Source: Paenibacillaceae bacterium
GTDB taxonomy: Bacteria > Bacillota > Clostridia > Lachnospirales > Lachnospiraceae
Assembly (NCBI GenBank): GCA_015057715.1
Contig: SVDS01000005.1
Coordinates: 1 to 64,000, forward strand
Direction: 5' to 3'
DNA length: 64,000 bases
The notes beneath the pieces were generated by a model. It saw only the letters and a program-made list of their open reading frames with translations. It made no database searches and was not told the DNA's origin. Position numbers and translations under genes: made by a program. Below are positions 1-9,112 of the stretch, piece after piece (the first letter of the stretch is position 1; every line of letters starts with the position of its first letter).

Positions 1-276
1 TGGAAAGAACGTAAGAGTGCCACATTAAAGCACTTGGAACATGCCTCAGAGGAGATTAAGATTCTTGTATTGGCAGATAAGCTTAGTAATCTCAGAACAA
101 CTGCAAGAGATTACCTTCTTATGGGGGATGAGATCTGGAAGCGTTTCAATGAAAAAGACAAGGCCCAGCATGCGTGGTACTATTTAAATATAGCCAAACT
201 CTTAAGTGAATTAGAAAAATTTGGTGCTTATCAGGAATATAAAACTCTGTGTGAACAAGTATTTGGTAAGAGTTGA
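1..276 (+). CDS. HD-domain (RelA/SpoT-like phosphohydrolase) protein, C-terminal fragment
   Basis: This is the 3' end of a gene that begins before the window; the frame is open from base 1 and stops at 274-276. The visible 91 residues are helical and contain a stretch around LADKLSNLR followed by a WYYLNIAKLL segment. That pattern is typical of the end of HD-domain phosphohydrolases related to the (p)ppGpp hydrolase domain. The metal-binding HD residues lie upstream and are not visible, so the assignment rests on the C-terminal pattern alone. A methionine-like start at 34 is only an internal TTG. It is separated by about 245 bases from the polysaccharide operon and is probably a separate unit. 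Confidence 0.6.
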   Translation, partial: WKERKSATLKHLEHASEEIKILVLADKLSNLRTTARDYLLMGDEIWKRFNEKDKAQHAWYYLNIAKLLSELEKFGAYQEYKTLCEQVFGKS

Positions 277-439
277 TTCATTCTATATTTTTATCTGCTA
301 TTTTTCTTTTAACTGATTATTTGCAATAAACTGCCCATGTCCACCCGGTGGTTTTAAAGTCATTTCTATTAGTATTTTTCCCAACATTAACTGGATTTTC
401 AACCTTTCTTAGAAGCCATGGTTAAAGCGATTTATCAAT

Positions 440-464
440 GGTTTGGTTAAAAACCTCTTTTTTC
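440..464 (+). terminator. Weak possible terminator after the HD-domain gene
   Basis: A 5-bp GC-poor stem (GGTTT at 440-444, AAACC at 451-455) is followed by a T-rich run at 456-463. It is the only terminator-like structure between the HD-domain gene and the polysaccharide operon. I found no convincing promoter for the operon in 277-522. Confidence 0.3.
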
Positions 465-522
465 GGCAAACTACCAGATAAAGTCTTTATTTTATGAGTT
501 GTTACCGAAAGGAGTACGGCAT

Positions 523-1488
523 ATGAACAAACTTTGTATTGTTGTGCCATGCTATAACGAGGAACAGGCGCTGTTATATACCAATGCAGAATTAATAAAA
601 ATCATGAACAGACTGGTGGAATCCGGAAAGGTTGATAAAACCAGTTTTATTCTTTATGTGGATGACGGCAGTAAGGACGATACCTGGAATATTATCGAAA
701 ATTTCCGGAAACAGTCAGCCATTATCTTTGGCCTTAAACTAGCCAGAAATACAGGACATCAAAATGCTTTGACCGCCGGTCTTTTAACAGCCATGAATTA
801 TGCTGATATGGTTATTTCAATTGATGCGGACTTACAGGATGATGTTTCTGTTATGGAAGAGATGGTGGATTTATACCTTAGGGGTAATGATATTGTGTAT
901 GGTGTTCGTAACAGGCGTGATACAGATACTTTATTTAAAAAGTTTTCTGCTCTGGGCTTTTACAGACTGATGCAGCTGATGAAGATACAGATTGTTTATA
1001 ATCATGCAGATTACCGGCTTATGTCCAAACGTGCACTGCTGCAGTTTTCTCTATATAAGGAACGAAATTTATTTTTAAGAGGAATTGTTCCTTTGATTGG
1101 ATATCCATCAGCTACAGTCATGTATGACCGGAAATCACGGGTAGCTGGTAAATCAAAATATTCATTGGGCAAGATGTTTTCCATGGCGTTTGAAGGAATT
1201 ACATCTTTTAGCATACAACCCATCCGAATGATAACAGATTTAGGTCTTGGAATTGTGGTGTTCAGTATATGCGCAGCAGTCTACGCATTTTATTCCTTTA
1301 TTACAGGAAAGGTGGTTGCAGGCTGGACTTCTACCATTTTATCAATCTGGTTTATCGGTGGTGTACAGCTTTTATCTGTGGGACTTATTGGCACTTATAT
1401 AGGGAAGATTTACGTAGAAGTAAAAGAACGGCCCAGATATGCCATTGAGGTAAACCATTTAACGGAGATCAGGCATGAACAATCGTGA
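523..1488 (+). CDS. GtrB/CsbB-type family 2 glycosyltransferase (polyprenyl-phosphate sugar synthase)
   Basis: A 321-residue GT-A enzyme predicted to move a hexose or N-acetylhexosamine from a nucleotide sugar to undecaprenyl phosphate on the cytoplasmic face of the membrane. The N-terminus has the VVPCYNEE strand and a VDDGSKDDT nucleotide-binding loop. The DAD motif is at residues 101-103, and a KSRVAGKSKYS segment precedes two C-terminal membrane helices, as in GtrB, CsbB and ArnC. The start at 523 is chosen over an upstream TTG at 499 because AAAGGAG at 508-514 is well spaced from it. The gene overlaps the next by 14 bases. Its product probably supplies lipid-linked sugar to one of the GT-C type proteins of the operon. 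The sugar is unknown. Confidence 0.85.
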   Translation: MNKLCIVVPCYNEEQALLYTNAELIKIMNRLVESGKVDKTSFILYVDDGSKDDTWNIIENFRKQSAIIFGLKLARNTGHQNALTAGLLTAMNYADMVISIDADLQDDVSVMEEMVDLYLRGNDIVYGVRNRRDTDTLFKKFSALGFYRLMQLMKIQIVYNHADYRLMSKRALLQFSLYKERNLFLRGIVPLIGYPSATVMYDRKSRVAGKSKYSLGKMFSMAFEGITSFSIQPIRMITDLGLGIVVFSICAAVYAFYSFITGKVVAGWTSTILSIWFIGGVQLLSVGLIGTYIGKIYVEVKERPRYAIEVNHLTEIRHEQS

Positions 1489-3013
1489 GGACAAAGGTCC
1501 TGTTCCATATATCAACTTCTTTATTAAACTACTGCATGGAGTAAGAAAAAGAATTGGAAAAATCAATTCCATTATGGAAGGAAAATATTCTCCTGCCCTT
1601 CTTGCAGCTGGCGTTACAGTCATTACAGCACTGATTACCATCTTAATTCTTTTTCTGCCAAATTATCTTGGCGTTGCAAATGATGGATCTACGGATGGAA
1701 TCATGAAATCTGCCGGATTCTACTATATAAATAAAGATTCTGATACTAACTATGGAGACTATTTTATAAAAACTTATACAGAAGTTGCATCTGGAGAGGA
1801 AGTTCAGGGGAACGTATGGAATAGTCAGCTTGTATTTTTCAGGGCAGCAAAAGCATTGGATCAGCTGTTTACGCGAGACAGTATTTTTGATATCCGATTT
1901 TTAGCCCTGATTTATTTTTTGCTGTATCTTCCTGCTCTCTATCTCATAATACGGCAGAGCTGTGAACGGGTAAAAAATTTTTCTGAAGGGGCATTAATTG
2001 CAGGAGTAGGGCTGATCATTTTCTCAGATGTAGGTTATGTGACTTATTTTAATTCATTTTATCCGGAGGCGATCTGGTTTCTTGCCATACTTTATTGTGT
2101 GGGAGGATATATGTCTTTTCAGAAAAAGAGATCTGGTTACAAAGACTTGTCTGCCCTGGTTCTGATTGTGATATCGGGGAGTGCATTGGTCAGTTCCAGA
2201 CGACAATGTGCGGTAATGGGATTTATTCTTGCTATATTGATTATTCGTCTGATAATGATCCGCAGAAGCTTTATCTGGGGAGGAGTCTGTATAGCCAGCG
2301 CTTTATTTCTAAGCATGCTTTCCTTTGTCTGTATTCTGGAATACCCATCTGATTTTAATGAAACCAGTAAATTACACGCCATGACTAGAGGCGTTTTGTT
2401 CAGTTCTGCCGATCCGGCAAAGACTCTAACGGAATTTAACATTGATCCTTCCTACGAATTGCTGGCGGATGCATCTGCGTATGATTATCTGCCTTTTGTA
2501 AGATTCGGTGACAGTTCCTTATACCATGGATTTATGGATCAATATACGATTCCCGACATTGGAATTTATTATTTGCGCCATCCGGACAGCCTGATTGGCA
2601 TGATTGATGTTTCCATTAAACAAGGGATGGATATGAGAAGGAGTAATTGCGGAAACTATGAGAAAGAGGCAGGATTCCCAAAGAAAGCAAAAAGTCTTTT
2701 CTGGTCTTTATGGAGCAGCTTTAAAGAATTATCTGCACCAAAAACTGTGGGATATTTAATTCTGCTGACTGTGGCGGTTATTATCTTATTTTATAAAGGG
2801 TATTCCTTGCGCAGGGTGGAAGACAGAAGAAATACAGTATTTTTGGATATGCTTATTATGGTTCTGGCCTTTTTACTTTCCCAATCCATTTTAGTAATTG
2901 TTAACAGCGGTGATGCCGAGATGGCTCAGAGGCTGTTTCTGGTAGGGCTGTCAATTGATATTATGACCTACTGTGTGTTTGGGGAGTTACTTCATAAGCT
3001 TAGAATCGTTTAA
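1475..3013 (+). CDS. Multi-membrane GT-C-like hexose transferase (WsfD-like)
   Basis: A 512-residue integral membrane protein with about ten hydrophobic segments. After the first segment (about residues 45-65) comes a large external loop starting GVANDGSTDG, and a YFNSFYPEA motif lies near residue 195. This layout resembles the WsfD-like glycan hexose transferases found beside GtrB-like enzymes in Firmicutes. Such GT-C fold proteins use a polyprenyl-phosphate sugar on the outer face of the membrane. The overlap with the upstream synthase suggests a donor-maker/donor-user pair decorating the secreted polymer. Assignment to this family is from pattern recognition; the acceptor is inferred. Confidence 0.6.
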   Translation: MNNREDKGPVPYINFFIKLLHGVRKRIGKINSIMEGKYSPALLAAGVTVITALITILILFLPNYLGVANDGSTDGIMKSAGFYYINKDSDTNYGDYFIKTYTEVASGEEVQGNVWNSQLVFFRAAKALDQLFTRDSIFDIRFLALIYFLLYLPALYLIIRQSCERVKNFSEGALIAGVGLIIFSDVGYVTYFNSFYPEAIWFLAILYCVGGYMSFQKKRSGYKDLSALVLIVISGSALVSSRRQCAVMGFILAILIIRLIMIRRSFIWGGVCIASALFLSMLSFVCILEYPSDFNETSKLHAMTRGVLFSSADPAKTLTEFNIDPSYELLADASAYDYLPFVRFGDSSLYHGFMDQYTIPDIGIYYLRHPDSLIGMIDVSIKQGMDMRRSNCGNYEKEAGFPKKAKSLFWSLWSSFKELSAPKTVGYLILLTVAVIILFYKGYSLRRVEDRRNTVFLDMLIMVLAFLLSQSILVIVNSGDAEMAQRLFLVGLSIDIMTYCVFGELLHKLRIV

Positions 3014-3047
3014 AACCAGCATTTGTGCTTGAAATGTGAGGAAAATA

Positions 3048-3911
3048 ATGACAAATAGACATACGTTTGGTTATCTGCTGCAGGATATTGGACTGGTAAT
3101 TTTATTGTTTTGCTTATTTGCAGGAGCAATGGTAGTCAGCTACTCAGAAAAATCCACCATGTTTGAAGCGGTTATCATGCTTCTTGGAACTTTTTTCGTG
3201 ATTTTATTTTCAGGATTTAAGCTGTTTTCATTGTCCCTTGTACTGGCTGGAATAGAGGTCACTTTTTATACTGCTTACCGGCTGTATCTATTCCTGTCTT
3301 ATGATATTGAAATTCCTTTATACAGCTATACCTGGATTCTCATACCCCTTATTTCAGCGGCAGCCATGTATCTGTTCGTGTCAGGAACCAACAGACTGGA
3401 GCTTGAAAATGATATTTTAAGGAGGCAGGTAGATGAACTGGTTGTGCTGAACCCGCTGACAAAACTCTATAATCTGAGAAGTCTTTACAATGATCTTAAT
3501 GTTCTGGCTGCTTATGCTGAGAGAAACCAGATGTCACTTTCCCTTATGATAATCACGCTGAAATATGAAGCGGAGCTAAAAAGCGTATTGTCCAGGCAAA
3601 ATTATGAGCTTGTAATACAGAGACTGGCTGAACTTGTGGTAGATACGGTGCGGGTGGAAGATAAAACCTATTCCATTGATCATAAAGGATCTCTGGCAGT
3701 CATACTGACCTGCGGCAAGGAGGGTAGTGAGATAGCGATGAGAAGGATCAGAAACCGGATTTCTGAACGGGACGCTTTTAGCGGCATTACTGATAAAGCT
3801 ATTAAGATAGAAGTAAAGATGGCAAGTCTGGAATACGAAAAAGAGATTTATGAAAACAATATGATTCTCTTTAAACAGAGGGTGGAAAATGAACTGCAGT
3901 ATGATGTATAA
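3048..3911 (+). CDS. Membrane-anchored degenerate GGDEF protein, likely c-di-GMP receptor (YdaK-like)
   Basis: A 287-residue protein with about four membrane helices (residues 8-115), a short coiled segment, then a GGDEF-fold domain beginning at the LTKLYN motif. The inhibitory I-site is kept as R202-V-E-D205, while the catalytic GGDEF pentapeptide exactly five residues further on is replaced by DHKGS (211-215). It should therefore bind c-di-GMP but not make it, as reported for B. subtilis YdaK. The start is ATG 3048 (GAGG at about 3038-3041), not the GTG at 3036. It overlaps the DUF2334 gene by 23 bases, and the K-L-M-N order of the Bacillus operon follows. It probably switches the synthase on, since the synthase has no PilZ domain. 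Confidence 0.8.
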   Translation: MTNRHTFGYLLQDIGLVILLFCLFAGAMVVSYSEKSTMFEAVIMLLGTFFVILFSGFKLFSLSLVLAGIEVTFYTAYRLYLFLSYDIEIPLYSYTWILIPLISAAAMYLFVSGTNRLELENDILRRQVDELVVLNPLTKLYNLRSLYNDLNVLAAYAERNQMSLSLMIITLKYEAELKSVLSRQNYELVIQRLAELVVDTVRVEDKTYSIDHKGSLAVILTCGKEGSEIAMRRIRNRISERDAFSGITDKAIKIEVKMASLEYEKEIYENNMILFKQRVENELQYDV

Positions 3912-5484
3912 AAAAACCTTATTTTGTATAATGGGATTCCTGTTTATTTCTTTTGCAAGTTTGGGGAAAACTGTGTCTTCCATGGCAGAAGAGGTGCCAA
4001 AAGGAGATATCCTGATTATCTATCAGGATAATGCTGATGATAATACGAAAGCTGCGGTGGAGGATCTTGTAAAACTCCTGACCTTTCAAAGCTTTAAGAT
4101 CAGCTACGGCCCGGCGTCCTGGGGTATGGAGTATATAGATGGGTTCTCCTATGTGATCTGCTATGATTTAGAACAGAGTCCGCCTGGATTTACCAGCAGA
4201 CTGAGTCAATATGAAACCAAAAGCACAATTGATGGGAAAATGGAGTCACCCCATATTTTATTTATAGGCAATCAGTATTTCAAAACTTATCTGGACGCCA
4301 CAAACAGGTCAGATCAGTATGAACTGTTAAACAGCACTGTGGGGCAGCTGCAATATTCGTTCTATGGTTCAGAGAGTAAAAGTGGTCTGGTCCGGGAAGA
4401 TTATTTTATATTTTTAAAAAAATCCTCCTACCAAAATGGCATAGTAACAGTCAATAATAAAAATGGATATTTTTGCGCAAAAGATGGCAGATTAACCCAT
4501 ATCCCAATTGCTGATATAAGCAGTCAATTGGTTCGGGCGGCTATGACCAGAGAAGTTTCAAAGTGGAAATGGCCCTATAACGGTAATCCTCACATATTTG
4601 CCCAGTACATCTTAATAGACAAAGTTTATCCCTATGAAGATCCAGAAAAGCTGTTACAGGCAGTAAAACTGATGATAGAGAAAAAAATACCATTTGTGAT
4701 TTCTGTTATGCCAATGTATGTAAATGGAGATTATCCTTCCATGACACATTTTTGTGAAGTGTTGCGTTTCGCACAGGCTGGAGGCGGTGCAGTAATTATT
4801 AACGCCCCCATTGACCAGATGAATCCGCTGGATAAAGAGGTAATGCTTGATTATCTTGCCCGGGCAATGACCATATACAACAAACAGGGAGTTTATCCAC
4901 TGGCTTTAGAAGTACCACAAAACTGGATGTTTCATAAAGACACCATCGAAATTATGAGTCATTTTAAAACAATTTTTTCTTCCGATGAGGTGGATTTATA
5001 TTTAAGCCAGGAAGATATGAATCATAATGAGGTTTATAAAGACGGACATCAATGGGTGGGGGAATCAATCCCTGTTGATGATACGAAAGTCAGTTATTTA
5101 TCCGTTTATTCTACGGCATTACCCATTGGTCTGGACGAGGATTTTGAGGAGATTAAAAGAAAAGTGGGTGTCTGTCAAAACTCCTTTGTGCCCTTAAAAA
5201 GTCTGTGGGATGTGGAGCACAGCTATTGGCTGGACAAACAGCTGATGACTTATAAAAATGGAGATTTGATTCTGAATGGTAAAAAAATGGATTTAAGCTT
5301 TACCCCCACTGTATATCCCGATCAATATAATTACCGCCGTAATATGCTTCAGCGGTTTTCCAGGGATTTGTCAACCCAGAGCAGAAGACTGGTAATTGCA
5401 GTAGGACTTACTTCCATACTTTTTGTGTTTCTGATTTTCTGGGCCAGATTAAAGAACAGGAAAAATTTTTTCTTTCGTGATTAG
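3889..5484 (+). CDS. DUF2334 polysaccharide-deacetylase-like membrane-anchored protein (YdaL-like)
   Basis: A 531-residue exported protein with a signal/anchor helix at residues 6-28 and a C-terminal membrane helix at about 503-522 followed by a basic tail. The middle carries the DUF2334 hallmark, a LIDKVYPYEDPEKL stretch near residue 245, then an IPFVISVMPMYV strand. DUF2334 is distantly related to carbohydrate esterase 4 deacetylases, and the aspartate in LID may be a metal ligand. It sits where YdaL sits in the Bacillus ydaJKLMN operon. A role in modifying or guiding the nascent polymer outside the membrane is plausible but unproven for this family. It overlaps both neighbours. Confidence 0.75.
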   Translation: MNCSMMYKKTLFCIMGFLFISFASLGKTVSSMAEEVPKGDILIIYQDNADDNTKAAVEDLVKLLTFQSFKISYGPASWGMEYIDGFSYVICYDLEQSPPGFTSRLSQYETKSTIDGKMESPHILFIGNQYFKTYLDATNRSDQYELLNSTVGQLQYSFYGSESKSGLVREDYFIFLKKSSYQNGIVTVNNKNGYFCAKDGRLTHIPIADISSQLVRAAMTREVSKWKWPYNGNPHIFAQYILIDKVYPYEDPEKLLQAVKLMIEKKIPFVISVMPMYVNGDYPSMTHFCEVLRFAQAGGGAVIINAPIDQMNPLDKEVMLDYLARAMTIYNKQGVYPLALEVPQNWMFHKDTIEIMSHFKTIFSSDEVDLYLSQEDMNHNEVYKDGHQWVGESIPVDDTKVSYLSVYSTALPIGLDEDFEEIKRKVGVCQNSFVPLKSLWDVEHSYWLDKQLMTYKNGDLILNGKKMDLSFTPTVYPDQYNYRRNMLQRFSRDLSTQSRRLVIAVGLTSILFVFLIFWARLKNRKNFFFRD

Positions 5485-5494
5485 GGAGAGTGCC

Positions 5495-6793
5495 ATGTCA
5501 TTTATTGATATTCTTGCAATCTATTCCATCTTTTCTATCTGGGGGCTGCTGTTTATAAATATTCTGCTCTCTATAGGTGGTTATATCTACATTATGAGAA
5601 CGTACCGCACAGATGGACATCATACGGTTTTGGAATACCCAATTGTAACGGTTATGGTTCCTGCCCATAATGAAAGCATTGTGCTGAAAAAAACCATGGA
5701 GGCTCTGATAAAATTTGATTATCCCAAGGACCGGTATGAGATCATCGTTGTTAATGATAATTCCACTGATGATTCCGCTCAGGTTTTAAAAACCATTCAG
5801 CATAACAATCCGTCTGCAAAAATTATCGTAATCAATACAGACCCGGTAGTGGGGGGGAAAGGTAAATCCAATGCGTTAAATATTGCACTATCAGTGGCAT
5901 CAGGTTCAGTCATTGCAATTTATGATGCGGATAATACACCGGAGAAGCAGGCTCTTAAGATTCTCGTGGAAAATCTGATGTCAGACGATAAGCTGGGTGC
6001 GGTGATTGGTAAGTTCCGAACCAGAAATAAATATGCATCTTTACTGACAAGATTTGTAAACATTGAGACTCTGGCTTATCAGTGCATGAACCAGGCAGGG
6101 AGATATTTCTTTTTCAAACTGTGCACCATCCCCGGAACCAATTACGTGATAAGGCGGGAATTAATTGACCAGATGGGGGGCTGGGATGTAAATGCACTTG
6201 CAGAAGATACAGAAATCAGTTTTCGTTTGTACAGAATGGGCTATTATATTAAATTTATCCCTCAGGCAGTTACCTGGGAGCAGGAACCTCAGAAGCTGAA
6301 GCAATGGTTTAAGCAGAGAACACGGTGGGTAAAAGGCAATTTATATGTATTGAAAAGCAATTTCAAATATGCCTTCGATCCCCATGCAGGAATCATGAGG
6401 CTGGATGTAATCTATTACGCCCTGGTTTACCTGCTAATGTTCAGCTCCCTTATTTTTTCGGATATTATTTTTGTCATTGGGATTCTGGGACTTGGTCATG
6501 TAACCTTAGGGGGATTTTCCTCTTTGCTGTGGGAAATGGCAATTTTGCTGTTCGTTTTAAATGTAGCAATTACCTTATCGGTGGAACGAAATGAATTCAA
6601 TTTAAATAATATACTTCTCACCTTTGTCATGCTGTTTACTTATGCAAAAATGTGGGTTCTGGTTGTTGCAAATGGCATGATTCAGGGAATCCGGGATGCG
6701 CTCTATCAAAAAGAAGTTGTCTGGGACAAGACGGAACGCTTTGAGGAAATGACAGAGAAAGCCGTAAAAAATACGAAGCAGGTTAGAAAATAA
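5495..6793 (+). CDS. BcsA-like processive family 2 glycosyltransferase (YdaM-like exopolysaccharide synthase)
   Basis: A 432-residue membrane synthase that should polymerise a nucleotide sugar and export the chain. It has one N-terminal membrane helix, then the GT-A domain with VNDNSTDDS, D144-A-D146, an EDTE acid motif near residue 240 and the processive signature Q274-R-T-R-W278. Three or four C-terminal membrane helices follow. It is much shorter than BcsA and has no PilZ domain after the helices, so c-di-GMP control must come from another subunit, most likely the degenerate GGDEF protein upstream. ATG 5495 is preferred over GTG 5477 because AGGGAGAG (5483-5490) precedes it. The product sugar is not evident from sequence. 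Confidence 0.85.
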   Translation: MSFIDILAIYSIFSIWGLLFINILLSIGGYIYIMRTYRTDGHHTVLEYPIVTVMVPAHNESIVLKKTMEALIKFDYPKDRYEIIVVNDNSTDDSAQVLKTIQHNNPSAKIIVINTDPVVGGKGKSNALNIALSVASGSVIAIYDADNTPEKQALKILVENLMSDDKLGAVIGKFRTRNKYASLLTRFVNIETLAYQCMNQAGRYFFFKLCTIPGTNYVIRRELIDQMGGWDVNALAEDTEISFRLYRMGYYIKFIPQAVTWEQEPQKLKQWFKQRTRWVKGNLYVLKSNFKYAFDPHAGIMRLDVIYYALVYLLMFSSLIFSDIIFVIGILGLGHVTLGGFSSLLWEMAILLFVLNVAITLSVERNEFNLNNILLTFVMLFTYAKMWVLVVANGMIQGIRDALYQKEVVWDKTERFEEMTEKAVKNTKQVRK

Positions 6794-6803
6794 GGAGACG
6801 ACT

Positions 6804-9080
6804 ATGACAACGTTGATGGATATAGTTAAGAAGAAAATAAAGAGGCCGGGGAAAATATCCGCAGTCTGTCTGATGCTGTTCATCCTGACAATAACCCCTC
6901 TGGCAGCGTACGCATCCAACATCAATGCTGGGGTACTTAGTAATGCCCGGGAAAAAAGACAGCCTGAAAAGACAGACTCCAAAAAAGAGGATGAAATCCA
7001 TCTCCCTCCTGTTGCGGAGCCTGAATCTGCACCATTGCCAGATCAGAATGAGCCCGTATATGAACCGGTCAGTCATACCCAGGACAACTTTTTTTACAGG
7101 AAAACCCTAAAAGGTATTTATTCTTCTACGGATCTGTATTTTTATGTGGAAGATTACTGGGATACCAAATATGTATATGCAAAAATTCAGTATGATGTAA
7201 GCCAGCTCATTGAGAGCACTGCATCATCTGTTACCTTTGCTATCAACGATGTCCCCATCCAATCTTACAAGCTGGAGTATAAAGACGGCAATTCCCAGAT
7301 TTTGTATGTAAAAATCCCCATGGATCAGGTGCGTTCCGGTTATAATTCCTTTTCCATATCTGCTTATGCAAGACTTTTTGACCAGCAGGGCTGTGTAGAT
7401 GATTATTCTGATGCCAACTGGCTGGGAATTGCTGACACATCTTATATCAGATGCGGCTATGAAAGCAGGGATCCTGAGCACAGGATTTCATTTTATCCTT
7501 ATCCGTTTATGTCAACTTATAATACCACAGGCAAGGGACTTTTCATTGCTGTATCTGATGAAGCTGCATCAGGAGAAATAGCTGCTGCCATGAGCCTGAT
7601 GGCTGATTTAAGTAAGCAGACGGGAAAAAGAAATGAAATTGAACTATGCCGAATTTCTGATTTAAAGTCCAATAATCCTTCCGATACCATACTTATATCG
7701 GATTATAACAATCTGCCTGCAGAATATAAAGATAAAATGACAAAAGCGCCGGATACGTCAGGAAATGCAATTGTTAATTTTATAGATGATTCCAATTTAA
7801 AGCCCCTTCTTCTGATCACATCAAACGATGACTCAAGCCTAAAGGAAGCTGTTGACATGCTTATGGATGAAAGCCGCAGGAAGCAGGAAACCGGAAATCT
7901 TGCAGTTGTGGAAAAGGGAAGCGGGGAGCAGGCAGTTAATGCGGCAAAACAAAGTGATCTGACTACCTGGAATTATACTCTGGAGGATATTATGGGAAGC
8001 GGACTTTCCTTTGTAGGACCCTTTCATCAGGAAAAATATGTCTACCTTCCAGTTTCCAGGGATTTTGTGCTGGCACAGGGGGGAAAGGTAGTTTTAAAGT
8101 TCCGTTACAGTGAAAATCTGGATTTCAAGCGGTCTCTGATTACCGTTTTCTGGGGCGATGTTCCCTGCGCCAGCAAGCGCCTCAGCCAGGAAAAGGCGTC
8201 CGGTGATGAACTGAACTTTGAAATGCCAGCAGATGTCATAGGAACGTCTGCTGCCAGTTTGAAAATAGCATTTGACTTGGAAATTCCTGATTTAATCTGT
8301 ACTCCCAGGCAGAGTGATATGCCCTGGGCTTATGTATCCAGAGAATCTGCTATATTTTTGCCGCCTGCCGCAGATATGAGATTGTCGTTTGATTCCGGAG
8401 TCTCTCCCTTTAGCCGGAACGGAAAATTCAATGATGTATTGCTGATACTTGGTGATAACCCAACTTCTGTTGAACTGAATCTGCTGGGACAGACTCTGTC
8501 AATGTATGGGAGAGAGGCAAAACCCTACGGAACCATACTTGTAAAACGGGCTGGTGAATTTAATAAAGACGATGGAGATTATAACATCATTACGGCGGGT
8601 ACACTGTCTGGAAATACGTTTTTAGCCCAGATTAATAACAATCTGGCATTTCAGTTTTCCCAGGATGGCAATTCTTTTGAGAGCAATGATCAGTTGATTT
8701 TGTCCAGGGATTACGCAGGAAAGATTGGGATTATGCAGCTGCTAAAATCCCCCTATTCCCTTAACCGGACTCTGCTGGTACTGGCAGGAAGCAGCCAGGA
8801 TACCCTTAAAAACCTTGAGGATTACTTAAGAGACAGCAGTAAAAGAGAAGAACTGAAAAAGGACTGTGTGGTGATAGATACCAATCAGAATATCACAACT
8901 CTTAAGTTTATAAAAGCTGAGGAAGTGAAGGAAGGTCCCACTCTGACAGAGAAACTGGTACGGAATAAAAAATCCCTTGTTTTTACAGTCATTGCAACAT
9001 CAGCTATGTTTTTAATGCTATTTGCCGTAATCATTATTCTGCTGCGGATACGGGTATATAGAAAAAAGAATGAAGAATAA
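6804..9080 (+). CDS. BcsB-like exopolysaccharide synthase partner (YdaN-like)
   Basis: A 758-residue protein with a signal/anchor helix at about residues 18-36, a charged proline-rich linker, a large extracytoplasmic region and a C-terminal membrane helix at about 728-750 with a short basic tail. The extracellular part contains beta-rich domains with SFSISAYARL and CVDDYSDANW segments, characteristic of BcsB-like proteins. It is predicted to pair with the synthase just upstream (11-base gap) and guide the emerging chain through the thick Gram-positive wall. The name BcsB in databases implies c-di-GMP binding, but that is not expected for this extracellular protein. Length and position match YdaN of the Bacillus ydaJKLMN operon. 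Confidence 0.8.
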   Translation: MTTLMDIVKKKIKRPGKISAVCLMLFILTITPLAAYASNINAGVLSNAREKRQPEKTDSKKEDEIHLPPVAEPESAPLPDQNEPVYEPVSHTQDNFFYRKTLKGIYSSTDLYFYVEDYWDTKYVYAKIQYDVSQLIESTASSVTFAINDVPIQSYKLEYKDGNSQILYVKIPMDQVRSGYNSFSISAYARLFDQQGCVDDYSDANWLGIADTSYIRCGYESRDPEHRISFYPYPFMSTYNTTGKGLFIAVSDEAASGEIAAAMSLMADLSKQTGKRNEIELCRISDLKSNNPSDTILISDYNNLPAEYKDKMTKAPDTSGNAIVNFIDDSNLKPLLLITSNDDSSLKEAVDMLMDESRRKQETGNLAVVEKGSGEQAVNAAKQSDLTTWNYTLEDIMGSGLSFVGPFHQEKYVYLPVSRDFVLAQGGKVVLKFRYSENLDFKRSLITVFWGDVPCASKRLSQEKASGDELNFEMPADVIGTSAASLKIAFDLEIPDLICTPRQSDMPWAYVSRESAIFLPPAADMRLSFDSGVSPFSRNGKFNDVLLILGDNPTSVELNLLGQTLSMYGREAKPYGTILVKRAGEFNKDDGDYNIITAGTLSGNTFLAQINNNLAFQFSQDGNSFESNDQLILSRDYAGKIGIMQLLKSPYSLNRTLLVLAGSSQDTLKNLEDYLRDSSKREELKKDCVVIDTNQNITTLKFIKAEEVKEGPTLTEKLVRNKKSLVFTVIATSAMFLMLFAVIIILLRIRVYRKKNEE

Positions 9081-9112
9081 GCAGATAATTAGGGAAAGGG
9101 GTGAAGAAAAGG

